Assembly: GCA_017430535.1 (NCBI GenBank)
Contig: JAFRMR010000026.1
Coordinates: 1-64,000, forward strand
Direction: 5' to 3'
DNA: 64,000 bases
Source of the DNA: Clostridia bacterium
GTDB taxonomy: Bacteria > Bacillota > Clostridia > Oscillospirales > Acutalibacteraceae
Under the pieces are notes generated by a model. The model searched no databases, was not told the DNA's origin, and was given only the letters and a program-made list of their open reading frames with translations. Both the position numbers and the translations under genes were made by a program. Of the stretch, positions 56,101 through 62,131 are shown one piece after another. The first letter of the stretch is position 1. Each line of letters opens with the position of its first letter.

Positions 56101-58162
56101 CTACCGTTATCGGTTGGTTTTTTGCCTCATTGAATGTGTAGAAGGCCCAATTGTCGCCGGTAACACCGCTTGGTGTATTTGTATCGTAACTCTTGTCAGC
56201 ATTCGTTGTACTGACCGTGGTTTTTGCCTGCGCCTGGCGGACTTCGTGATAGGCGTAATCGTAATGCTTTTTAAGATTGCTGTACGCCTCGCCCGCAGCG
56301 ACGTCATCGTCGGTGGCGTCTTTGTTATCGGTAACCTGCTGCTGCCAGAAAACAACCGTATAGTTGACAATCTTTCCGGTCCAGTGGCCGTAGAGCGTAA
56401 TATCTTCATTAAGGGTTAACGCTCCGCCCCTGAGATAGTTTGTACGCGAATCGTTAAGATAGGTTGTTCCGGCAGTCGAAACAACATTTCCGTTTCCGTC
56501 CGTAACCTGAATACCGCCGTCCTGCTCTGTGTACCATCCGAGGAATTCCATACCCTCTTCGGTGGAAACACCGAGTTGGGAAATGCTGGCTCCGGGCTGT
56601 ATATGTACGGCGGGAACATATTCGGCTCCCTCGCCGACTTTGTCTGCCTGGTATCTTATCCAGCACGCATCCTCAAAGACGGGATAAAGCTCGGTACGGA
56701 AGGTGTTGACCGTTATCGTGTTGCCCGGAATGGCAGAACCGCCTTCGGTGTATGACCATCCCATGAATGCCTGCGTCGGCAAAGGCGCCTCAACCGTTAT
56801 ATCGCTTATCGTAACCGTCGCGGGAGGATTTTCTTCTCCCGATGCAAGATTGTCGGGAACAGCCGCCTTGCTCGTCAGAATAATATTTTTGTATTCTTCG
56901 GTGTCGGGATTAAAGGATTTTGCGCCGGAATAAAATGTGACGAAATAAACCTGAGTGAATCTTGCGTAAACCTTGACTTCCTCTTCCTGGGTTACTGTTA
57001 CCGGCTGCTCGAATTCGAGCTTTGTTCCGTTCGCAAGATACCAGCCGAGGAATTCTCTCTTGACCTTTATCGGCTCGCCGGTATCGGGGTTTACATACGG
57101 ATTCTCTTCCGAGTCATATTCGGGGTCGGGAATAGTCTGAAGCACTTCCCCGTCCTTGACTATCTGATAATATGAAATTATACCCGCGTTATTGCGGAAT
57201 AAATATTTGGGCGGCTCTTCTGAGCCCTCGGGCTCTTTCCAGTAGAATTTATAAGTTCTCCTGCCTTTGACCTGGCCGTCAACAACGGCGTAAACCGAGA
57301 ACGACTCCGCCTCAAATGAAACCTCGTTCATCGCGACGGTTTCATCCGCCTGGTCAACCAGCGCCGTTTCTCCCTCGTCATTGAGGTGAACCACAACGGG
57401 CTCGTTACAGCCGGAGATTTCCTCTGACGCGAATTTAACCGAAACAGGCAGCGCGGGTTCAACCTCCTCACCGTCTGCGTTGATGAACGAAATGTCAACG
57501 GCGATTACCTTGTCCGATTTTTCCTCAACGGCATTTCTCAGAGTTTCAAGCGTCTGCTCGTCGTCAACCTTTTCGACCTTCATCGTGACCGCTGACGGGA
57601 ACGCGCCTTTGGGGGCGTTGACGGAAACCGTAAGTCCGTCAATCTCCCGGACAAAATCGGGCTCTTTGATTCCACCGTCGGGAATCGCATCGTAACACGC
57701 GTCTGTGTGAGTGTGCTCTGCCTTTTTGCATTTGAGAACCTTTTCCGTATGAGCGGGAACGGCTTTCATACATTCGCCGGTGTGCGAGTGTTCCTCTTTG
57801 CCGCAGACAAGCTCGCGCTCGATGAACATACAGTCTTCGGTGTGTTCATGGTCCGGGTCGGTGTTGCCGCAGATGTAGGAAACTTTCTTAACATAGCACT
57901 CATCGGAATGACTATGCTCTTCCTTTCCGCAGTCAATCGCCTTCCCTGCGGGAACCTCTACCTCCTCATAACAGGCGGCGGAGTGGATATGCTCGGTCTG
58001 CTCGCACACAAGAGATCTTTCCAGCGTTATCGCGGGAAGTATCAGCGCATAGGTCGTGCAAAAAACAACAAACACACCCAGCGCCAGAACAATTCTGTTG
58101 CGTCGACGGCGTCTTACATATTCTGTTGTATAGCGCTCAGCGCTTTCAACAAATTGCTGCAT
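53174..58162 (-). CDS. Giant pilus tip adhesin with His/Cys repeats, InlB repeats and LPMTG anchor
   Basis: The 1,662-residue protein has a basic N-terminus and a hydrophobic segment (22-46, ending YALILPAITLE, common in large pilus adhesins of gut Firmicutes). Five His/Cys repeats follow (53-157), then a beta domain (about 160-310), many InlB-type repeats (about 320-1,420; F.GWY motifs), two Cna_B/SpaA-like domains (about 1,425-1,610) and an LPMTG sorting signal with an RRRRD tail. The size and position before the major pilin suggest the tip subunit that binds a host or bacterial surface. GAGG precedes the ATG. Confidence 0.88.
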   Translation of the reverse strand: MQQFVESAERYTTEYVRRRRRNRIVLALGVFVVFCTTYALILPAITLERSLVCEQTEHIHSAACYEEVEVPAGKAIDCGKEEHSHSDECYVKKVSYICGNTDPDHEHTEDCMFIERELVCGKEEHSHTGECMKAVPAHTEKVLKCKKAEHTHTDACYDAIPDGGIKEPDFVREIDGLTVSVNAPKGAFPSAVTMKVEKVDDEQTLETLRNAVEEKSDKVIAVDISFINADGEEVEPALPVSVKFASEEISGCNEPVVVHLNDEGETALVDQADETVAMNEVSFEAESFSVYAVVDGQVKGRRTYKFYWKEPEGSEEPPKYLFRNNAGIISYYQIVKDGEVLQTIPDPEYDSEENPYVNPDTGEPIKVKREFLGWYLANGTKLEFEQPVTVTQEEEVKVYARFTQVYFVTFYSGAKSFNPDTEEYKNIILTSKAAVPDNLASGEENPPATVTISDITVEAPLPTQAFMGWSYTEGGSAIPGNTITVNTFRTELYPVFEDACWIRYQADKVGEGAEYVPAVHIQPGASISQLGVSTEEGMEFLGWYTEQDGGIQVTDGNGNVVSTAGTTYLNDSRTNYLRGGALTLNEDITLYGHWTGKIVNYTVVFWQQQVTDNKDATDDDVAAGEAYSNLKKHYDYAYHEVRQAQAKTTVSTTNADKSYDTNTPSGVTGDNWAFYTFNEAKNQPITVGKDGNSVLNVYYDRKLMTINFYKKTGNNWPSPDNPNFSFTGLYGQTLTQTDAEGTQMYTYTWPTTERWQEATISNGRISNTLGTTQTYIDGFIFPARYGSNTVYNLGTTGNNGNAEIHHYLEQSDGSFALKQTVKMNSSNSSTFNFTNKFTGYEVTYYVTKGATNTPPATYTANDKKSITSGTSYSNTSQAYQLTYNSNNNDLYVFHVRFEREIVFFDSMGDYEDGNGTHTVAATSMTFKYLDDISSVANKQPDYIRNRYFFTGWYADPACSKKFDFNRQMPNNNLQVYAGWDTQWYWIKIDPNGGALTETEATWFWEEAEIGKVEPYYDVKRDFVEYEDGEYYYHYDEFDTDHALDDDYPQPVTRQARYTTDPDDATDTETKYMYLPSNYSLWGWYKVELDANNHIVKDESGEDVMSLYDFDSPVTGNLLLRAMWKKVGQFNVSYSADGYLLNSDGTYSSDGAIHGTGAPNDLSVYSDKSNAQAMPKPESPDGYEFLYWALVDDEGNIVRRYYPGNTYMINSDYADEYNTLHLKAVYLKYEDLPVEAAGIKYNSNTVDILGNTLVTESGTVLPALEAFDQKIQYNEAIDIRYLNEFTSESHSEGDVNWDQWDEHNGYTFLGWDQNPYLDETQTPQFKYNSGNGKFYVADPDTGEYTIEVTQIAGDQTDPLPNTLYAIWEPTTVRVKISKVVEGTTDDKLKDFDFLVNYIKYNVNTSSKEERNDTFTLKDGDPAKDLDNVVPFGMIMTVTETTADDSFETVYTGIRNTDAYHNPVTPAVTLTPQGSGNNEFVITGDTDITVYNIRKEYAVSIMKTNETLSQPLAGAEFTLKGPDGTVLYDNIVSGTDGMLSASGVTVFNLAHTGGPNAGATNYELIETKQPDGYAMPDNPVITIAVYADKVTVMQNGNERTVEGSTTAADGTAPVTVKVTNTMSGHTLPMTGGSGIFFHITAGALLMTAAAWIYIVRRRRDAVKV
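57692..58006 (-). repeat. Five His/Cys repeats in the tip adhesin gene
   Basis: Five units of the pattern C-x(3-5)-(E/D)-H-x-H-x(3)-C-Y occur at residues 53-157 (for example CGKEEHSHSDECY). Spacing is regular, and each unit holds two Cys and two His, a likely metal site. Confidence 0.85.
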
Positions 58163-58188
58163 GATTTTCCTCTTTTATCTTAATTGTT

Positions 58189-58773
58189 TTATCTTATTAC
58201 TCCTATTTTTTTGAACGGCCAGGCGCGGAAAATGATTTTTCCGGCTATGTCGTCCGTTTCAATACAGCCGACAGATGTGTTGCGGCTGTCAATCGACGTT
58301 CTTCTGTGGTCGCCCATAACAAACACCGCGTTATCCGGCACCTGATAGGGCAATTCTATATTGCATTCACCCAATGCCCTTTCGGAAACATAGGGCTCAT
58401 CAATAAGCTGATTGTTGACATATACATTGCCGCGGGCGTCAATATTGACCCATTCACCCGCCTGCGCGATGATTCTCTTGACAAGAATCTTGCTTCCGTA
58501 ATAAACTCCGACGACGTCGCCTGTTTCAAACTTCGTTCCTTTGACCGAAATCACAATATCTCCTTCGACCAGCGTTGGCGTCATCGAATTGCCGTATATT
58601 CTCATTACCGGCAGCAGAACGGTGGCCACAAGAACGGCAACAGCCGCAGTTACTACAAGAGTATATACCGTTGACCTTATCGCCTTGCGGAATTTCTGTT
58701 TCTGCTTTTCACGGCCGAGTTCCCGCTCCAGTTCATTTAATTCGGGAGACGGATTGATTTGTCTTTTTTTCAT
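58189..58773 (-). CDS. lepB: Type I signal peptidase of the pilus operon
   Basis: The 194-residue protein has one membrane helix (about 34-57), catalytic Ser63 (YGNSMTPTL) and Lys99 (KILVKRIIA), and the VMGDHRRTSIDSR box E. It removes signal peptides of exported proteins and here probably serves the pilins, as pilus-linked signal peptidases do elsewhere. Its ATG overlaps the coiled-coil gene stop (ATGA). The tip adhesin follows 26 bases later. Confidence 0.93.
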   Translation of the reverse strand: MKKRQINPSPELNELERELGREKQKQKFRKAIRSTVYTLVVTAAVAVLVATVLLPVMRIYGNSMTPTLVEGDIVISVKGTKFETGDVVGVYYGSKILVKRIIAQAGEWVNIDARGNVYVNNQLIDEPYVSERALGECNIELPYQVPDNAVFVMGDHRRTSIDSRNTSVGCIETDDIAGKIIFRAWPFKKIGVIR

Positions 58774-59264
58774 TCTGTCTTCTCTCCCGGCATATTCAAA
58801 AGTTCTTTCGCTTCCTCAGCCAGAGCGGAGCAGCCGTTTTTGTATTCCTGCCTCAGGGGCATGAGCACAAGCCTTTCAAATTCATCCTGTGAAAGGGGGA
58901 CTCCGGATTTCAGCTTCTCAGTCAGGCGCGTGAAAGAACACGCCGTTTTGTCATTTAATAGCGAGATATAATCGCGGCTGAGACGAACCATCGCCTCAAC
59001 GTAACGGTTTTTGATTTCAGCGGTGTATCTTTTTACGGCCTCATCCGCCGCCGTGAAAACCCCGTCAAGCTTAAGCGACGCTTCTGCAAGCGAACCGGAA
59101 TTTTCTATATTGATGTGAACGTTTTCAAGCTCAGCTTTAAGCTCTTCAATCTTTCCGTTCAGACGCGCGATTTCCGCTTCTCTTCTGTCGTTTTCTCTCA
59201 TTTCGCCAATCAGAAGCTCAAGCAGTTCTCTGCGGTTAAGCTTTTTCAGTTCGTTTGCCGCCAT
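58770..59264 (-). CDS. Coiled-coil protein, first gene of the pilus operon
   Basis: ATG 59264 is chosen because GAGAGG precedes it; an upstream in-frame start at 59294 lies within the terminator hairpin. The 164-residue protein has a helical start (MAANELKKLNRRELLELL) and a long coiled coil (about 30-65), then a helical C-terminal half. There is no membrane segment. Similar proteins are found at the head of sortase pilus operons in gut Clostridia, but their role is unknown. Confidence 0.75.
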   Translation of the reverse strand: MAANELKKLNRRELLELLIGEMRENDRREAEIARLNGKIEELKAELENVHINIENSGSLAEASLKLDGVFTAADEAVKRYTAEIKNRYVEAMVRLSRDYISLLNDKTACSFTRLTEKLKSGVPLSQDEFERLVLMPLRQEYKNGCSALAEEAKELLNMPGEKTE

Positions 59265-59286
59265 AACCTCTCCCCAAAATAAAAAA

Positions 59287-59332
59287 GACTGCAAACCTGA
59301 CGGCGCCCGGAGGGCGCTGTTGATTTGCAGTC
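59287..59332 (-). terminator. Riboswitch-controlled terminator before the pilus operon
   Basis: On the minus strand GACTGCAAA pairs with TTTGCAGTC at the base of a hairpin with an inner GCGCCC/GGGCGC stem, followed by TTTTTTATTTT. It lies between the aptamer and the RBS. Its 5' strand (59324-59332) shares bases with the aptamer P1 3' strand (59323-59327). Confidence 0.85.
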
Positions 59333-59402
59333 AGTCAATCATGAGATAAAATCTTTTAGACACTAAACTTTGCGTCGCCGGATTTCCCCGGTTTTGCCAA
59401 AT
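59323..59402 (-). promoter_or_regulatory. Probable c-di-GMP-I (GEMM) riboswitch aptamer
   Basis: On the minus strand the order of conserved parts is: P1 5' strand ATTTG (59398-59402), GGCAAAA, a hairpin CCGGG-GAAA-TCCGG (59378-59391) with a GAAA tetraloop, the GEMM signature GACGCAAAG (59368-59376), GTCTAA (59356-59361), an ATGA segment and P1 3' strand CAAAT (59323-59327). P1 formation would occupy the 5' strand of the following terminator. Ligand binding would therefore be expected to prevent termination (an ON switch); this is inferred from the overlap. The adjacent gene is a diguanylate cyclase. Confidence 0.78.
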
Positions 59403-59428
59403 ATTATTTTTAAAAATAAAACATTATT

Positions 59429-59456
59429 ATTATAATCATTTTATTTAATTTGTCAA
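59429..59456 (-). promoter_or_regulatory. Promoter of the pilus operon
   Basis: On the minus strand TTGACA (59451-59456) and TATAAT (59429-59434) are spaced 16 bases. Transcription from about 59422 gives a leader of about 158 bases that contains the aptamer and terminator. Confidence 0.82.
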
Positions 59457-59548
59457 GAAAAAATTTTTTGTATTTAAATTTTTTGATAATTTTTTATGTT
59501 TCATTTTGTGCAATTTGTCTTAATTTGCGCGGCTCTTCTGCTTTACAC

Positions 59549-59576
59549 TTGACATAAAAATACTTTTTGATAAATA
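59549..59576 (+). promoter_or_regulatory. Promoter of the diguanylate cyclase gene
   Basis: TTGACA (59549-59554) and TAAATA (59571-59576) are spaced 16 bases, about 41 bases before ATG 59618. The space between it and the pilus promoter (59457-59548) is AT-rich and holds nothing else recognisable. Confidence 0.6.
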
Positions 59577-59617
59577 ATATAAATATATAAATGATTTTAT
59601 AGAGCGGGGGTATCAAT

Positions 59618-60688
59618 ATGATTGATTCTCTTTATACCGCTATGATATTTATCACGGTGCTTTCATCAATAATTACGCTTGTAATAATGAACAGTTTCAA
59701 ACTGCTCAGCAGGCATGACCGTCTGTGCTTCGAAATCGCGTTTGTTTTGGTGGTGATTTGCACACTGCTCGAATGGGCGCAGGTTCGCAGCGACGGCCGG
59801 CTCCTCTCCTATATATGGATACATTATCTGATTGTAACAATTGAATTTGCGCTGTCTCCTACCATTTCATTCATCTTTGTTTACGCTATCAGACCGCAAA
59901 CGCCCCATAAAGCCATGTCGGTTATTCCGGTAATAAACTTTATTCTTCTTATGCTGAATCTCCGCTTCCGCTTCATCTTTTATTTTGATGCGGACGGGTT
60001 TTATTGCCGCGGAAAATTTGTAATTATTTATGCCGTCGTGCTCGGTATTTCAATCATTTATCTCTTTACGGGGCTTATTCTTCTGAGCCGCGATTACCAT
60101 TCATATAACATTGACGCGGCAATTGCCGTCACAGCATTCATGGTGCTCGGAATAGCAGTTCAGTTATATGACAGAAAATATATGGTTGACTGGCCGGTTA
60201 TAACGCTTTCATCGATAATGATACTTGTGTTCTATTCCTCGCTCGTTTCCCAATCGGACGAGATGACCCATCTGCTGAACCGCAATAAATATGAAACGGA
60301 CTGCAGGCGCCTTGACAAAAAGGCGTGCTTCATAACCTTTGATATCAACGATTTTAAAATGGTAAATGATTTGAACGGCCACGGTTTCGGCGATAGAGTT
60401 CTCAGGCGGACTGCCGACGAGCTGATTGAAGTTTTCGGACCGTACGGCAGAATTTACCGCATCGGCGGTGATGAATTCTGTGCGTTGCTGATAAAGAATC
60501 CCGAAAATGCGGAAGCTCTTATCAGGGAATTCAACGGCAAAATCACCGCTGCAACAATAGACGGGACTCCTCTGCCGACCGTTTCAACCGGCTACGCGGA
60601 ATTTGACCCCGAAAAGGATACCGTTGAGTGCGTGAGTGCCCTTGCCGACAAATATATGTACCGCCATAAAGAAAACAAATACAACTGA
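59618..60688 (+). CDS. Membrane diguanylate cyclase (GGDEF)
   Basis: The 356-residue protein has six or seven membrane helices in residues 1-210 and a C-terminal GGDEF domain. The active site RIGGDEF (281-287) is intact, as are DEMTHLLNR and FDINDFKMVND, so it should make c-di-GMP from two GTP. The inhibitory RxxD site expected just before GGDEF is not present. GCGGGGG precedes the ATG. It is divergent from the pilus operon, whose leader has a c-di-GMP-type aptamer, so it probably feeds that switch. Confidence 0.92.
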   Translation: MIDSLYTAMIFITVLSSIITLVIMNSFKLLSRHDRLCFEIAFVLVVICTLLEWAQVRSDGRLLSYIWIHYLIVTIEFALSPTISFIFVYAIRPQTPHKAMSVIPVINFILLMLNLRFRFIFYFDADGFYCRGKFVIIYAVVLGISIIYLFTGLILLSRDYHSYNIDAAIAVTAFMVLGIAVQLYDRKYMVDWPVITLSSIMILVFYSSLVSQSDEMTHLLNRNKYETDCRRLDKKACFITFDINDFKMVNDLNGHGFGDRVLRRTADELIEVFGPYGRIYRIGGDEFCALLIKNPENAEALIREFNGKITAATIDGTPLPTVSTGYAEFDPEKDTVECVSALADKYMYRHKENKYN

Positions 60689-60693
60689 CTCTG

Positions 60694-60719
60694 TTTCCTC
60701 ATCCGTCCGGGTGAGGAAA
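60694..60719 (+). terminator. Terminator of the diguanylate cyclase gene
   Basis: TTTCCTCA pairs with TGAGGAAA around a 10-base loop six bases after the stop, followed by TATTTATT. Confidence 0.7.
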
Positions 60720-61070
60720 TATTTATTAAATAAATATATTTTTCACAAAACAGTAGTTATTACTGCAGGGAATGCTTCGGCAGCGGCCTTCAAAACGAAG
60801 ACCGCTGCCTTTTTACGCTATCGCGAGAAGAATCAGAAGCCCGGCATATAAAGCGCACCTAATTTCAGCCGAACACCATATATTGCGGTTAATGCAAAAA
60901 CAGAATGTATTTATTTATAATTATATTAAAAAAAGATAAGCAGAGAAAAATAGAAACCGGTTTTACACCGGAAAAGAAAAATAGGACCCCTTATTTGCAG
61001 CGGATTATTATTTATTATCGGCGGCATTTATTGTAAATTATATTCGAAATCAAAGAAAGGAGATGACGAA
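60720..61070. other. 351-base intergenic region with an orphan terminator hairpin
   Basis: The gap holds CAGTAGTTATTACTG (60751-60765), then a strong hairpin GGCAGCGGCCTTC...GAAGACCGCTGCC (60779-60809) followed by TTTTTA. Further on there is a CCGG/CCGG hairpin near 60958-60979 and an AT-rich tract before the Cys-rich peptide gene. The strong hairpin could end a small RNA or be a second stop for the cyclase transcript. No gene is seen before 61071. Confidence 0.5.
60779..60814. terminator. Orphan intrinsic terminator
   Basis: A near-perfect 13-bp stem (GGCAGCGG.CTTC / GAAG.CCGCTGCC) with an AAAAC loop and a TTTTT tail. No gene stops directly before it on the plus strand apart from the cyclase 90 bases upstream. 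Confidence 0.7.
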
Positions 61071-61187
61071 ATGTTCTGCCCCAACTGCGGTCATCACGGC
61101 AGGGGAGGTTGCGGCTGCGGCTGCGGCTGCGGAACCTTCTTTATGCTCCTTCTTGCAGGAGCCCTGCTTTCCCTGCTTTTCAGGTGA
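61071..61187 (+). CDS. 38-residue Cys/Gly-rich membrane micropeptide
   Basis: ATG 61071 follows AAAGGAGATGACGAA, an ideal RBS. The peptide has an N-terminal CPNCGHH knuckle, a run of Cys-Gly pairs (GGCGCGCGCG), then a hydrophobic helix (FFMLLLAGALLSLLF) ending in Arg. The first half could bind metal and the second half would anchor it in the membrane. It lies 45 bases before the PspC gene, so it may belong to the same envelope-stress unit. No function is known. Confidence 0.7.
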   Translation: MFCPNCGHHGRGGCGCGCGCGTFFMLLLAGALLSLLFR

Positions 61188-61232
61188 TTGAAAAATAAAC
61201 AATAATGATGTAAAATAACAGGAGATGATATT

Positions 61233-61415
61233 ATGAAAAAACTTACAAAAAGCTCAGTTGACAGAAAGATTTTCGGAGTATGCGGAGGCCTTGCCGAGTA
61301 TTTCGGCGTTGATTCCACCTGGGTACGCCTTGCAGTGGTGCTCTTTACCCTTGCAGGCGGCAGCGGAGTTATCGCCTATCTCATAGCCGCCCTCATTATA
61401 CCCGAAGAAGCGTGA
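61233..61415 (+). CDS. PspC domain protein
   Basis: The 60-residue protein is a bare PspC domain: [22 protein letters not shown] and a membrane helix (about 34-56) ending PEEA. PspC-type proteins sense or protect against membrane stress; stand-alone small forms are common in Firmicutes. CAGGAGATG precedes the ATG. The next gene, an ABC ATPase, begins nine bases later. Confidence 0.9.
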   Translation: MKKLTKSSVDRKIFGVCGGLAEYFGVDSTWVRLAVVLFTLAGGSGVIAYLIAALIIPEEA

Positions 61416-61424
61416 GGTTAATTT

Positions 61425-62129
61425 ATGCTCAGAATCGAACATCTTACCAAAAAATTCGGCAGCAAGGTTGCCGTGGATGACCTTTCTTTACACATTCAGC
61501 CCGGAGAGTTATTCGGGTTCATAGGGCACAACGGTGCCGGAAAAACCACAACGCTGAAAAGCGCTGTGGGTATTCTGCGCCCCGATGAAGGTGAAATATT
61601 CATAGACGGCATTTCCCTTGCGGAAAAACCCCTTGAGTGCAAAAAGAAGCTGGCCTATATCCCCGACAACCCGGATTTGTATGATTTTATGACGGGAATC
61701 AAATACCTCAATTTTGTGGGCGATATTTACGGTGTTCCCGCCGATGAAAGGCACGCTCTCATAAACAAATATGCCGAAGCCTTTGAGATAAAAGGAAACC
61801 TGGGTCAGTCGGTGCAGTCCTATTCCCACGGTATGAAGCAGAAGCTTGCCCTTATTTCCGCCCTGATTCATTCCCCGAAACTGATTATCATGGATGAGCC
61901 CTTTGTGGGCCTTGATCCCAAATCCTCCCATGTTCTTAAAGAGATTATGGCGGATATCTGCTCCCAAGGCGGCGCCATATTCTTCTCAACCCATGTTCTT
62001 GAGGTTGCCGAAAAACTCTGCCATAAGGTAGCTATTATCAAAAACGGCAGGCTCGTTGTTTCCGGCACAATGGATGAAGTCAAGGGCGATGATTCCCTTG
62101 AATCCGTATTTCTGGAACTGGAGGAATAA
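61425..62129 (+). CDS. ABC-2 type exporter, ATP-binding protein
   Basis: The 234-residue protein has Walker A GHNGAGKTT (34-42), the signature SHGMKQ (134-139), Walker B LIIMDE (153-158) and the STHVLEVAEKLC switch. It belongs to the CcmA/NatA-like group of ABC-2 exporters. It lies nine bases after pspC and two bases before its permease, so all three are probably co-transcribed. The substrate is unknown. Confidence 0.92.
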   Translation: MLRIEHLTKKFGSKVAVDDLSLHIQPGELFGFIGHNGAGKTTTLKSAVGILRPDEGEIFIDGISLAEKPLECKKKLAYIPDNPDLYDFMTGIKYLNFVGDIYGVPADERHALINKYAEAFEIKGNLGQSVQSYSHGMKQKLALISALIHSPKLIIMDEPFVGLDPKSSHVLKEIMADICSQGGAIFFSTHVLEVAEKLCHKVAIIKNGRLVVSGTMDEVKGDDSLESVFLELEE

Positions 62130-62131
62130 TT

